Notes: generated by a model from the letters alone, not told the origin. A DNA stretch of 64,000 bases from Mucidula mucida (GCA_015501055.1 JADNYV010000067.1:1-64000); one strand, 5' to 3'; counted from the first letter of the stretch, positions 35,130-48,363 are shown. Translations and numbers: made by a program.

Positions 35130-37289
35130 CTACATCAAGCTGGAGGCCACCTGCATACTTCCGTAGCCCCGCTGCATCCATTCCTCCGGGGTGACACGCT
35201 CATCATTCGCATAATTGCCCGCGAACAGAAGGTCGTTCTCCTGCGCAAACGCCCATCGTGAGGGATCAGGTGGGGCCGTCGACGTGATGGCACGGAGTTC
35301 GTTCCCTAAGGAATAATAACACGCGTCAATACAAACGCCACACGCCCATGGAAATCACCGCGCACTTATGATGTTTGAAGTGAAGTGATCCATGTTCTGC
35401 GATGGAAATAGCAATATGGTAAGCTGCACATAACGGGACGCCACCGAGTAAGAAGCTCACGAGATCGTTTTTGTCATAACCGAACGGATCTGAGTACCCA
35501 AGACATGAGCAATGGACGGACTATAATTGAACGCCACACGTACTTTCAATTTCCTCTCCAGCGACCAAGAATCCGAAGAAAATGAAACTCTACATTGGCT
35601 CGCTTAGTAGATGCCCGACTGAAGCTGTAGGGACCCACCAAGAGAGCACTCGCCGGGATGGTGATCCACCCAAGGGCACTCCAGATCTGGAATGGCTACA
35701 TCCGACGTTTCAGAACAGGCAACAAGGGGATGATAAGCAACTCACGAGGCAGAGGTTATACAAGATACAGACCGCCCACAAGTGAATAGAGTACCTTGAG
35801 ACAGTTCAAACAGGACATAAAACAACGGCCGGCACGCATAACTCACGAGAATGGGATAGGCGTCGTTAAAATACGTTCCAATCCAGTCAGACTATCAACC
35901 AGCTGATTCAGAGCGAGTAACAGCGTATCTAGAAAAGAGCGGACAATGAGCAATTCCGCCTCATGATGGAGAAGAAAAAGTCAATTCACTTGTCGTTGGC
36001 ACGTCCGCAGCCTTCCTGTACTGCAACGCCGAGATATAGGAACTCTGCAGTCAAATGGCGTCAGCAGCGAAGCCCATCACAACTGAACAAACGCCTGTTA
36101 CTTACGAGATACAACGAAATCTCCAAGGGCAAATTGTGCGAGATGGCCTGGTCCCTCATCTTCGCCCTCAGCCGCGCCGCCTTTTTGCCTTTGATCTCCT
36201 TGCCTCGCTTGGTGTAGCACTTGATGAACAGCGAGAACGGGAAGAGATCAAAGAGGTGGTACTTCGGGGGCATGCTCGCCGGCATCAGGTACGTCTCGTC
36301 GTCCTTGGGCAGGATAACCTTGCCACGCCCAGTGTCCGACGACTTTTTCCACGGCTCGAAGAACACGGGCTTGCGCGAGACCGGGGTCGTCACGGGGAGC
36401 GGCAGCTGTTGCGTCGCGGTGGAAGATACCGAAGTGCGCTGGTTCAAAAACGAGCCTCCGCCGGCACTATTCTCGGACACCTTGGGCTCGGGATCATCGA
36501 AGGAGTGGTCGCCCATGCCCGTGAGGTCGGGCTGGGAGGGCACGCCAGCGGGCAGCGCGTACGCCGGCAGGAATTTCACGAGATAGTAGAGATCTTGGTA
36601 ATAGATTCCGTCTTCGCCACGAAGGTAGTGCTTAATTGCGACGGCATATGCCTCGAGCAAGTTGATCACCGTCTTCTTCTCTATCATGTACCGTGCCTTG
36701 AGCACTTCTGCAGACTCCTGCTCCGTAGCAGGCGGATCTGAATTGTATCATGTATTAGCTACATGTCATCATCCAGGTATATGTGGCGCGTACCTTGTAC
36801 GTGGAACCAAGTTGTGCGCGCAAAGGTTCGGCTTGCTAATATGATCTGCGACCACAGGCGTCTGCCTTCATTGTACCTCTCGAACGACGAGGTTGTTCGA
36901 TAGGAGATGACGAAACCGAGAACGGTACCAATACTGGCGGGCGATATGTTAGCTGTCCCGGATCATAGAAACAAAGTAGCTGTACGTACACGGTCAAAAG
37001 AGTTGGCTGGAATACGAGCTTGTGACCGTGATGGTTGAGCACGGTGATAAGTGTCCCCCAAGCAGAAAACAAGATTATGATATGCCAGCATCGGAATAAC
37101 GCGGTCGCGAGGAGTGCACTGAAGAAGGAGTGACCAGGTTTTTGTCTCGGCGCAAACCTGGCAGGCACGGGGGGTCAGTAGCACGCTCGGCGACTATTTT
37201 TTGACCACTTACGGATCGGGTACGCTGAATCCTTTATGAGAGAACGTGTCCTTGCGCTGCGAGACGATTGGACTAGTAAGAACAGGCAT
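35130..37289 (-). CDS. Bestrophin-like chloride/anion channel (UPF0187 family)
   Basis: Fungal members of the bestrophin/UPF0187 family form pentameric anion channels in membranes. The N-terminal part has ALFRCWHIIILFSAWGTLITV (TM1) and then the family signature GTVLGFVISYRTTSSFERY followed by NEGRRLWSQIILASRTFAR. After a cytoplasmic insertion comes LPLEISLYLSSYISALQYR. The next part is LVDSLTGLERILTTPIPFSY, then YSIHLWAVCILYNLCL, FQIWSALGWITIPASALL, and FGFLVAGEEIENPFGYDKND. The last of these matches the bestrophin calcium-clasp/gating region only in part. The C terminus ends EWMQRGYGSMQVASSLM at 35130. About eleven introns all join in frame, so the gene looks intact. The cytoplasmic insertion (about 36250-36520) is Ser/Pro-rich and probably disordered. 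Confidence 0.9.
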
Positions 37290-38867
37290 ATTCGTCGTCG
37301 ACGTAGGAAACAAAAAGGCACCTCAAGTATTTGAGCGTTGCCATTGCTTGCCATTTTGGGCGCCGCTAATCACTAACAAGGGGTCCAGTCATACGGAGAG
37401 GAGAGATAAGGCCGATTGACATACCCTCTTGAAACAGAGAGCGACTGGATTTTAAAAAGGAGGGTATAGGAACAGGAAAAAGGTAGGGAAAGGGAAAGAA
37501 ACAGGAAACCAATTCTTGACCGCGCGAGTTATGTACATGCATCGTCGCCATTGCAGTTGCCAAGTCCAAGCCTCGGACCCTAAAAAAGGAACAACCCCTG
37601 ATGATCGGGCCTTTGCTTCCGCTGCGGAGGCAAATGCCTCTTGCTGTGGCGTTCAGTCTGAGCTCTGAGAATACCATGAATACTAGCGATACAATATGCG
37701 GGGACTGAAGAGGAGACTAGGTAAGTACAGTTTGTCGTCTCCAAATCGAAATGCTCGATATGGATCCGAAATGGGAACGGAGGCGCCCGCGCCCTATCAT
37801 TCATCATATGAGTCAGCTTCAACCATGGCAGCCATCATTGTTATGCAAATACAAACGCCAGCATGGACGGCAGTGAACTATGTATATAATCACGTCTACG
37901 ATGAAGACCTCTAAGATATGTATGACTGTCCAATCTCTAGCGCATCGACTCCACCCATTGACAGTGCTCCAACTACACCAGAAGCTCCCAACAACGGCCG
38001 CGGAGGGGCCGGCGGGCTTGCTGTTCACCTTTACGCGCCAATCGGACGCCGACAGCATGTGTGATCCCAGATGATCCCCCCAGGACCCGAGCGCGCAATC
38101 GTTGAACATCTAAAACGTACCAGTAGTATGCTCGGATGGTGCTGGATTCCATTCAAGTTTGAAGGACTGGCGCCTCATCCACAGCGTCTATACGCCCCCT
38201 CGGACAATGTTGACTCTGACAGTTTCGGGTGTCAAGTCTGCGCCCATTTGGAACGCGATCGTCAACTTCTTCCCCTTGTTTCTTTTCTAGCGTTATAAGG
38301 CTTCAAAGACTTGAACACAGTCCTTTGGGTGGCGATTTCAATAGTCGTGATCTGTGATGCCGCTGCCTGTACAGCAATGAGTACATCTACATCTCTGATT
38401 GCATGCCAATCGTTTCTCCACCATAGTACATACGCGCTCTAACATTACAATCTACCTCTATTGACTTCCTCGTGCGAGCTCATAATGAGAGACGCGTGCC
38501 GGGAAGAATTCAAGTGCCCTGGCTCCTTCAACAGTGTCGGATGTGTTCTTGTGGACTTATTTCCACAACGCTGCGCTTCATTGGCTTAGACCTTTGATAC
38601 GTGCCACACCATAGCCCGCTAGCTATTCCAAACAACTGAGATTGAAACAGACTGGACAGAGTATCAGTCATGTTTATCACCATATTTTCTATCCTCGACA
38701 CACGTATCCAGAATAGCCTGCTTTTGAGTGAATCTAGGCTGTATACGACGCGAAACACGCGAGTACCGTTGCCGAGACGTTCATGGTCCGCGAGATAGTT
38801 AGCCGGCTCGGAGGATTGGCGTAGCATGGCCCAAAATGGCAGGAGGTTCTTCTGACTCGGATTTTGT
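37290..38867. other. Divergent intergenic region with repeat remnant
   Basis: It lies between the divergent bestrophin and glycyl-tRNA synthetase genes. Apart from the repeat copy at 37951-38101, I see only short frames without support. Confidence 0.4.
37951..38101 (+). repeat. Right copy of the degenerate inverted repeat pair
   Basis: About 150 bp matching 34545-34714 in opposite orientation, with substitutions and small gaps. Together the two copies bracket the bestrophin gene. Confidence 0.65.
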
Positions 38868-41398
38868 ATGCGACGAAGCTGTTTCCGTTACCGTCCTCGA
38901 CCATTTTGGCCATCGCAGTCCCGACACTCATCCAAGCACGTATACCGCGCGGAATCCGCCATGGCTGCCGTAAATAAGACGGCGCACTCGTTTGACAAGG
39001 GTCGATTAGAGGCATTGCTGAGCAGACGCTTTTTCTATGCGCCTGCTTTTGAAATATACGGTGGTACGCCCCTTATTCATTGTCTGCCCAACGAAAAGTG
39101 AAGATAAGCTTGATAGGTATTGCTGGACTGTATGACTACGGCCCATCGGGCTCATCGCTGCAGGCGAACATCATCTCGGAATGGCGAAAACATTTTATTG
39201 TCGAGGAATCTATGCTGGAGCTCGACACAACGATCATGACGCCGGCACCCGTGTTCGAGGCGTCTGGCCATGTTGCTCGGTTCGCGGACTGGATGGTCAA
39301 GGACACAAAGACTGGCGATGTACTGCGAGCGGATCATCTCGTAAAGAATGTCCTAGCCCAGCGGCTGGCTGATGACGAGGAAGTGCGTACGGGTGCTGCA
39401 AAACCCCTGGATCCAGCAGCGGCGAAGAAAAAGAAAAAGGACAAGACGCCGCCAAAAGTTCAGCTTGAACCGGAAGTCGCCAAAGAGTACAACAACATTC
39501 TGGCACAGGTGAACAGTCTGTTAAACTCGGTCGTAATGTTGTTGATTCGCAACTCAGCTTGACAATTATTCTGGCCCAGAGCTCGGCGAACTCTGTCGCA
39601 AATACAGCATCCGGAATCCGGACACTGACAACGAAGTCGGTGAACCTACACCGTTCAATTTGATGTTCGCGAGTAGTATTGGTCCTACCGGCAAGTTCCC
39701 TGGGTACGTGCTAGCCGCTTGCTACCGAAATAAGCTGACCAGTTATTAGTTATCTTCGCCCAGAGACGGCTCAAGGCCATTTCCTCAACTTTAACCGGCT
39801 CCTCGATTTCAACAATGGACGCGTCCCGTTTGCCTCGGCGCAGATCGGGCGTGCGTTTCGTAACGAGATATCACCTCGCGCGGGTCTACTGCGCGTTCGC
39901 GAGTTTACAATGGCAGAGATCGAGCACTACGTTGACCCTGAGGATAAGAGACATGCTCGCTTCAAGGAGGTCCGCGATGTCTCTCTGGCACTTCTTGACC
40001 GCCATGTCCAGGTCGAGGGTAGCACTTCGGTTACCACTATGACCGTCGGTGAGGCTGTTGACAAGGGTGTCATTGCCAACGAAACCCTCGGATACTTTAT
40101 GGTCCGCATTTACCAGTTCCTTCTAAAAATTGGCATCGATTCTGCCCGACTACGCTTCCGGCAGCATATGGGTAACGAAATGGCACATTATGCCACGGAC
40201 TGCTGGGATGCCGAAATCCAGAATTCTTACGGTTGGACGGAATGCGTGGGTTGTGCTGATCGGGCTGCGTACGACCTTACCGTCCACTCCAAGAGAACTG
40301 GGCAGCAGCTGGTGGTACGAGAGTATTTGAAGGAACCGATAATTACGGAGAAGGAGGTTGCGGAGCTCAACAAGAAGCTCGTTGGCAAGACGTTCAAACA
40401 AGATGCGGGTGCACTCACCAAACACATCGAATCTCTCGGCGAAACTGAGCTGCTCAAACTAAAAGAAGAGCTCTCGAAAGGGTAAGTGGGATATTTTCTC
40501 ACTCTCACTGTGTCGCCGATTTATGTGTGTGTGCCAGGAGTGTCAAGATCGAGACTACCGAGGGCAAGTCATTCGACCTTACGCCGGATTATCTCACTAT
40601 AGAACGCAAGACCTCCAAGCAGAGCAGTCAGTCATGCCTTCGGTTGTTTCCGTTCTGTCCTCCTGATCAATCTGTGAACAGCCCGAGAATACACACCCAA
40701 CGTCATAGAGCCTTCTTTCGGTCTTGGTCGCATCCTTTACTGCCTCTTGGAGCATAACTATTGGAGCAGAGAACAGGATGTAGAGCGCGGCGTAAGTTTT
40801 CTCCGCCCGTCAATGAAATCATAACGTTAATACCTCCACATAGGTTCTGTCGCTGCCGGCAGTTGTAGCGCCTACCAAGGTCCTCATCGTCCCGCTCAGT
40901 TCCAAAGAAGAGTTCGATCCTTTGGTTGCCGAGATATGTAAGGACTAAAACCACTTTGTTTTTGGAGTAGGACTGAAACTCTGACAGCTGCCAAACTGCG
41001 CAGAGCTGGTGTGTTCTCGCGAGTCGATGACTCTAATACATCCATCGGTAAACGTTACGCCCGGAATGATGAATTGGGCACGCCCTACGGTATAACGATT
41101 GATTTCGCATGTATGTCTGCTCTGACCGCATATTGACGTTGTCGTTGACTAATGGACGATCTCAATAGCCGTTCAGCGAAGAACCGTAACTTTACGGTGA
41201 GTCATGTTCAGATTCTCGTGTTTTCTCTTTCTTCTGATAACTAAATTCACCGTCAGTGAACGCGACACGATGGATCAAAGAATTGCGTCCATCGAAGAAG
41301 TCATTGCGACTGTCACGGCTTTGGTGGAGGGCACGATTGGCTGGCCGGAGGCTTGTAACAGATTGCCTGCCTACGATGGTGTCCAGGCCGTCGATTAG
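38868..41398 (+). CDS. GRS1: Glycyl-tRNA synthetase, with two in-frame starts
   Basis: A class II aminoacyl-tRNA synthetase that charges tRNA-Gly. It opens with the WHEP-less eukaryotic start ([20 protein letters not shown]) and then [19 protein letters not shown]. The catalytic core holds [20 protein letters not shown], class II motif 2 ([17 protein letters not shown]) and motif 3 ([19 protein letters not shown]). The C-terminal anticodon-binding domain reads [20 protein letters not shown] and continues to [15 protein letters not shown] Lys-rich linker (AKKKKKDK) lies in the insertion near 39425. The ATG at 38961 is in strong context (GCCATGG). An in-frame ATG at 38868 in weak context adds 31 Arg-rich residues with one Glu, as in a mitochondrial presequence. 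This matches the known production of cytosolic and mitochondrial forms from one gene in yeast and animals. All introns keep the frame. Confidence 0.94.
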
Positions 41399-43507
41399 GG
41401 CTAATGGTAGAGTCGGTGTATCAACGTTCATGAATTGAGGCGATAGCTGCACCCCGTTAGGCACGTTGCACGCTAGTATCAGAGAACAGCACGATGGCAG
41501 GAGATGAGCCAGGCGATCTGTGCAAGCTAACCGCGTTCCTGAGTGTGCAACTCCGGAAGCAGCGGTCCCCCACACGCGCACAGGTAGGCTACGAGAGCTG
41601 GACGATCAAGGTGATTCCCGAGGAGGTCATGCTACGATTGATGTCACCCCTGTATGGCAAGTCGGCATCATGCAGGTTGTAAGCTATCAGCGTGGGCTAT
41701 CGTAATTTGACGCGAAACTGAATGGCATATGTACGGGTGGCTCTTTTCGTGTTATTTGTTTCTGGAGATAGAGTAACCCGTGCACTGAGTATGTATCGTA
41801 TACACACACGTACGTGTATCCCGTCGGTCGGATCCCGTTTGAATGGGGAGGGGGAAAAGAGAAATCTTATTGCTGTACCGTACGGTCGACTGGCGCTGAT
41901 TCCCGGTGCTAGAAGAGACGGGGACCTTGGGGTGCAGCCAACCCTCAACTTTATGGAAGAAGGTCGAGATACGGTGACTGTACGCCACGGATATAGAGCG
42001 GATAAAGTGCCAGTGTTTCCAAGTCCGCGATACATGTTATATTGCCTCGAGTCGAGGCTAGAAACTGGGTTGCTTCACGGGGCGAAGGGATGGAAGGGTG
42101 CACATTTGTAGACGCCGGAACACCTTTGCTTGGATCTTTCCAGATAACGTGAATCTCGCGGCGCGTTTGAGTGGCGTCGGATTCGTGGGTGGGAAGCAAA
42201 AAAGAGAAAAAGCTTCGGAAATGTGACTGGATACATAAAAGCGGGGGAAAGTTTGATACTCGGGCTTGGTGTACGTCAGATAGTGAATCAGTCTTTTTTA
42301 TTTTTCGATTCTGGGGACATTGAATTTTGCATTACACGTGTGCGATGTCGTGAACAACCATAAATAAATAAAATTATGAATTAATGGCGCCTTTTTGAGT
42401 AAGTGAGCGCGCGCGCGGTGTGTAGTGATGGCGGGTCAGATGGCCGATGGCGCGGGGCCGGGGTCAATGCGCTCGGAAAGGCCCGTGGGCGATATGTCCG
42501 AGAGCATGGATGATACGCGATGAGGGCGCCAGGGGTCTGAGATACAGGAAAGGCGGGGATGTGCGGAAAACCTCGGGTCACCCGCGGATTATTTGAAGGC
42601 GTGTAGTCGTCAAGGGAGGGTGCAAGAAAGGAAAAAATCATATCGACCTTTCAATCGATGAGGCCCGTAGGTTGTTTGGCAGAGATGTGTGTCGTAGAGA
42701 CTCAGAGAGAGGGTGCGAAGGATAATGAAAAAATGTTCTAGACAAGAGATGCGATACCTGCAAGGGACCAGGTTTACGAAACCCGAGAAAAGTCCTTTGC
42801 AGACGGAGGGGTGCACTTTCCCAAGGACGTGAGTAACGAGAGCAGGAAGCGATAACCTACCCAACGATAACCGGCAATACGCTCGTCAAGAGGAGGTATG
42901 TAGAGAAGCCAGATGTAATAATGCACAAGTTCCGTCGAGAGATCATTGATCATGATTCATGATAAAATAACCGCCTGCCTTGGACCAGACGCGTGGATTG
43001 ACGATGGTTGTGAAATATTCCGCCGAGTAGCCCTGGCGCCATAACAAGAGGGGGATTTGTAGCGAGACATCCTGGAAGACCAGCAAATATTGAAGGAATA
43101 ATACACTAGTGCGGTAAGTGAGAAGCCCGGGATCCTGTTAGGTTGCACGCGCCGTCCGTGCTCAGGACGAGAACATATAGCTTATCTCCCAGAGGGGAAT
43201 TGCCTGGGAAGAGACGCGAGGACCCAAAATTTTTACAAAAATAAAAAAATATTTCAATTGGCGGAATGCAGCCGCCCGATGTGATCTCGATGATCAGGAC
43301 ACCATATCGGGACGGCAGCCCATGCGCGGTGATCTATAAAGGTTCAGCCAGCCGTTCCTCAATTTTCTTTCCTCACCGCCGTCCCCAGACGCAGCATCCC
43401 GCCCCATCCTCCCCCTCGACGCCCATTACCTGCAGTCCTTGCAGCCGTCTCGCTAGCCGATTCTCACTCCTCCTTTTTTTTGCTTTGTATCCGTAACTGC
43501 TGTATCC
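41399..43507. other. Intergenic region
   Basis: A plus-strand open frame at 41722-42111 and minus-strand frames near 42381-42864 have no domain or splice support. A short CG-alternating run (gcgcgcgcgg) lies near 42410. Confidence 0.4.
43335..43340 (+). promoter_or_regulatory. TATA box of the 43.5-kb gene
   Basis: TATAAA is followed by a long CT-rich stretch (43360-43480) and the ATG at 43508, a clear promoter layout that supports this small gene. Confidence 0.5.
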
Positions 43508-44396
43508 ATGTCTACCCGCGACGCGTCCAAAGGAATCCCGTCCAACCTCCTTGCATTCCCCAGTCTCTCCTCGTCGCTCCACACCCTCCCCCAAGCGACC
43601 AATCTCAACAATGTTGCTTTACATCCAAACATGTACGGCAAACTCGCGAGCGAGGCAAAGGTGTGTGTGTGTTGTGTCTAGCGCGGTCTCGACTAGGGTT
43701 TCATGCTAAGCCTTTTCGTCTCAGCTGCAAAAAGCCTTGTCCAAGACGGCACAAAATCCGCCGCCGCCAGCTGGATATCCTTCGCGAACAGTACGTCTAC
43801 ACTCCTCACTTTTCATCCGCCTCCTCCGCTGACCCTGTCTGTCATCTAGGCAACACCATCACACTGCGACTCTTCCCACCTCATGATGCGGAAACCGGTA
43901 CGTCTTTACAGCTCCTCCATGGCCCCTCATGGACTTGGTGAGTCAACCGGGATTCTGATTCCATGCGCTTCAGCAAAAATCAAAATGAACGTTCCTGTTC
44001 AATCCTTTCATTCTCGTTCCTCCTTCTTGTCCATAGAGTTCCTGGGACTTTGTAGACTAGGCTGTTTGCTAGTCTCCAGCTTCACACGCTGTACTTATAC
44101 TTGCTTTCGTCGCTCTCGTCATTTGCATCCATCATCATTATCATAGACTATCGTTCCTTCATGCATCTTTCCATACCATTCATTCATTCATATCTTGGTT
44201 TTATAGTTTTCTCTTATGGGTCTTGCGCATCTCTACATTATACATCTCGTCTATTCTTTACTTTCTTGCACTCGCATCCTACTGTCAAATAGGTAGCAAT
44301 ATTACGGGTACTGGTACTTGGGCATCATCCTGGGATGTGACTCGCTACGAAAGCCACGGCAACGCCTCCGTCCCTGCATATGAATCCTTCCGGTGA
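43508..44396 (+). CDS. Small unrecognised protein
   Basis: Four exons (43508-43660, about 43725-43790, about 43860-43936, 44293-44396) join in frame and give about 135 residues. The start MSTRDASKGIPSNLLAFPSL is Ser/Leu-rich. The end is DVTRYESHGNASVPAYESFR. The last intron is about 355 nt, much longer than any other in the window. A good TATA box and CT-rich leader support transcription. No signal peptide, membrane segment or known domain is visible. The protein is polar and may be disordered. The coding call rests on consistent splice phases and the promoter, not on homology. Confidence 0.5.
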
Positions 44397-47300
44397 CGTT
44401 TTCAATATCCGTTGGACTTTCATCTTACTCCCGATGTATGTCCTAGCTTACAGCACGCGGCGAACTCGACGTTCGTATCTTGAAACATAGTAAAATACGC
44501 GTTGATGCGTACTACCCCTGCTTTGGCTCGTCTTCGCCTCTTCAGGACGCAACGGGTCAATGACTGTTGCAATGTCCCCGGTCCTTTAATCCTTTGCCAT
44601 TGATAGACTTTTTGTCCCGCCCACTCCTGGCAACAAAGATGGGTGATTCATCTTTGCGATAAGGTACTCGTTGCTCATCATCAATTGTTTGCATCACTTG
44701 GCCGAAGTGTGAGGACTTTTACCACACACACCGTTCTTCCGCTTGCTTGCTTGCATGCATGTGTTCTCTGTTTTTGGGCGCGGTACAGCTGCAGGCACTT
44801 GCCGTTTTTGTAGAAGCAGGGCCTCTTGCCTCGTCATGCTGATCCTAGTAGGCAGGACCCGAGTTACGCACAGTTAAAGATTGCTGCCTGCAGGCACGTA
44901 CCTCTCTCATAAACGTCAGTCATCTTCGCTTTAGCTTGCCTTTTCATCAAATTTCGTATTCAAAAAATGTAAGTCGTTATTTCCGCCATGTGCTGGCCAT
45001 GCACATCCCCTCATTCATAACATCATCTAAGTCTTGACTTCCCATCGCGATTCTCAAAGTCGTTGTCTACCCCTCCAGCTCTGACGTCTTTTTGTTCCGT
45101 ATAACTGACATCATCCTCCGTATGTGGATTACCAAATGCTTTGAATTCGACTTGACTTCTGAAGCTTCCTCTCCAATGCATCTCACAGCGCACCCGAGGT
45201 TACTCTGAGGTCGCCGCCCAGTGTATTTGCCAGCCGCTTCTCCTCACATGACCGAGAACTAAAGATCCCGTGTTCTCACCACCTCCCTCCTCCTCGGCTT
45301 TGCCCGCTAGAGTTACACACAGTCGGTATGGGGACCCACGAGCCGCTGCTTAAATAGCTACCTGTCGCAGGCTCCCATCAATGTTCAATATCTTCAGTGT
45401 TACCCAAGTCTCGACGTGTGTCATATGGCCCGCGCCAGTTACTCCGATAACTCATGGCTTCCAAGTTCCCATATCCTGTTCCCCAAAGATAACAGAATCT
45501 GAACACGTAATGAAAGCTGTCTCTGGCGCCTTTACACAACACAAGTCCCGACTGACGCGTTTATCTCCGTTGCTCTTTAATGATTGCTCTCGTCATTGAG
45601 CCCGTGAACTTTGTCAGGGATTCGAGGGTTACTTCTCGAGCTGGGCTGAGGGCGGAAGGAAGAAGAGTAAAAACGTGTGTTCCCCCGTGGCATGTGCATG
45701 GCATTAATCAGTTCCGTTGTCCTACAACCTCGCTGTACAACTACCTTTCTCAGTTTCCCATTCTCTGTCGCAAGTCCAAGGCTATCTGACCAGTCGATGA
45801 CATGAGAAAAAAAGACATGGACACTATGCACATTCGCGGGTGTGCATCACGCGTGGATGGTTCACGCGATCCCATGAGGATCTGCATAGCTTTGCCATGT
45901 CATACATATACCCTTTCGACGGGCACAACACACACAACACCTCAAATTCAAAAACAAACCGCTAATCAGGCTCTTCGTCTAACCTTTCATATCCACGTGT
46001 GGTGAATCCATATCACATATCGCAATGAGGATGCAGCGCACACACTCAATGATGATGGGGGGCGATGAGATTACTTGCGCGCTCTCCGTGGACTTGCTGG
46101 GGGCGATGGGGGAGTCGAAGAGAAGAATGTCGACGATGAGCACCCCAGTTCCGGTTCTCAGGACCTTTGCTTTGTTTCAATCCATATCGAGACGGGGGGC
46201 CCTCACGCCTCTCCCATCTCCCATTGTCCTTGCCCCTCCTCTTTTGTGATGACCGGTAAGGAAACTCGAACACCTGCTTCGAAAAACGAAACCGAAAACG
46301 GAGCCCCTCCCCCGCTTACTTTGTACGTATTCAAATGGCCGAAGCGCATAGCGAGTTAAATCTTGGGGATCTTCTCGAGCCTAAGCAGTTCTTCTGGTGC
46401 GAGATCTGGCTTATCATCATGCACCGCGGAGGCACACACAAACGCGAACGCGTGCCCAGAGGACGGAGATTAATGGCGGGACAGCAAGCTGGGGTATGAA
46501 TTAGCATGCTAGCGCGGAGGAGGGAGGTCCATCGCTCAAAGGCATCGATCGCGAACAGCAACAAAGGCGTTGGATTAAGTGCTCCGGCTTATGTCCCAAG
46601 GCCTAAGTACTTAGACACAAGCAGGTCCACCCCAATCAGGCCAAACCTTGCAACATATGTATGTGAGACCTTTTCTGATCTGGATGAGTGTGAGAGATGT
46701 TCGCGTTGAGTTCCGGGGGCGCTTAAAGAACACGCAGCAAGAAGACATCCCAACAGCTCCCGGTGACCGACGGCAAATGTCGGACCGCTGCAATTCCTTT
46801 GTTTTATTCAGAGAAAACAAGTCAGAGCGGTGCCGAATAGTGAGATGCACACCCAAGGTGTTAAGCGCCGAGTTGGCGAGGCCCAGATCCAGCCTCGACG
46901 ACCTCGAATGTGTGCTCAGAGTGCATATGACGCCCCCTGCTATCACAAGTATTCAGTCAACAATTCTTTAGTTCCCTGGGGAAAATATACGTGCTTTCGC
47001 GAGTCAGTATCCGGGTGAAAAGGTGCCAAGTAAAGCCGAACCATTTTCATTGATATCTACAACCACCTCGCAATGCAATGGCATATGTCTGATCAGGCCA
47101 TATTTCACCGTCGCGATTAATCCGACTCGGGACCTGTTAATGAGTAGTCGTAGTCGAATTCTTGTGCAGCACCGTGCTAGAGAAGACGATTTCTAGTGCA
47201 CGTCGTTCCCCCGAGATCGCCAGCGTTGATCTGACTACTACTCGCACCGTTGCGTTGAGAACAATGATTTGAATTGGCGACGAGGGTGAAGACGTAGATC

Positions 47301-47952
47301 GCTTTAGCTTGCTGAAGAGCGACGAGGGGTATCTGGTTCTGAAGGGTATGTAAATCCGATTAGTGTCAATTCAGGACAGGCGTGTCAGGAGATACTGCGG
47401 TGGGGGTTGCCATCTGCACACGACAATGTTCGAAAACTTTGTACGGATGCTCGTCATAACTCTGTGGTACACGAACCGACACGTACAGGGAGGGGTACGT
47501 GTCTTCGTCCGCCGACCAACAAGGTAGCCGTGGTCCGTTACTTGAGTCTTCTCTTCTGAAATTGTCGACTGGCGACCACTCCTTCTCTCGGGAATATACG
47601 TACACACGAGCGTATGATTTCCAAAACAAGCAGATTTTGAAGTGACGGGCACGGGTAAGAAGCAGAATTTGGACATGCGTCAGATTATGTTGTCCCGCAG
47701 GCTACAGTGGGATCATATATATCTGTAGAGAGGTAACTGGGGCATCAGCTCATGTAAAGCAACGCGGGGAATAGTCGTACCCTAGCCCGACTTTTATTAA
47801 AAGGATTAATCTCGCCTGATACCCCGCGGTGGGATGTGATACGCCGATGTGAGGCCTCCGTCTGCGGGGAAACAAACGTTAATGCGAAATGATCAAAGTG
47901 CCGTCGCTTTCGTGAGTTGCATGGTCATGTGTAGATGTGAACCTACTCGCGC
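44397..47952. other. 3.5-kb stretch without a supported gene
   Basis: Only short frames are seen. The first part, to about 45300, is CT-rich and may be the 3' UTR of the upstream gene or a promoter. No repeats or RNA genes were recognised. Confidence 0.4.
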
Positions 47953-48363
47953 ATGATGTATCACTCGCCCATGACCGAAACGTTCGCACTCGGGAATACA
48001 GTGGTATTAATGCAAGGTGCCCGCGCGTCGACGAAAGATGCCGATTCGGACCTTTTGATAGTGTCCCAGGCAATTGTCGTACCGGTTGAAGTTCTTTCGA
48101 GCCTGAGGAACCGCGTTGAGTACTTGACCCGAGACGAGAGCCTTTGGAAAGACGAGCTAAGATCCCTGATGGTGAGTCTTCCCTGCATTCTTAAAAAGGA
48201 ATACCTGGGAACGTGTTCATCGAGGCGAGAAAGACTAAACTTCTACGGAAGGTTTAGCACCGGGAGTCTCTTTGGTCCAAGCGGTAAATTATGGGAAAGA
48301 GAAGAATCGGACTCCCAGATGTCGGATGTGGCCGAACGAGATGTCAGAGAAACGCGAGAATAA
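47953..48363 (+). CDS. Possible small protein, weakly supported
   Basis: An uninterrupted frame of 136 codons. The start MMYHSPMTETFALGNTVVLM continues into a helical segment VVPVEVLSSLRNRVEYLTRD with the look of a short coiled coil, and the C terminus is charged. No domain is known to me, no TATA box is close, and the next gene (ATG12) ends only 79 nt downstream in opposite orientation. It could be noise. Confidence 0.25.
   Translation: MMYHSPMTETFALGNTVVLMQGARASTKDADSDLLIVSQAIVVPVEVLSSLRNRVEYLTRDESLWKDELRSLMVSLPCILKKEYLGTCSSRRERLNFYGRFSTGSLFGPSGKLWEREESDSQMSDVAERDVRETRE

Noticed and set aside
41722..42111. Plus-strand open frame of 129 codons
   Set aside because: It has no recognisable motif, and a similarly long frame is open on the opposite strand over the same bases.
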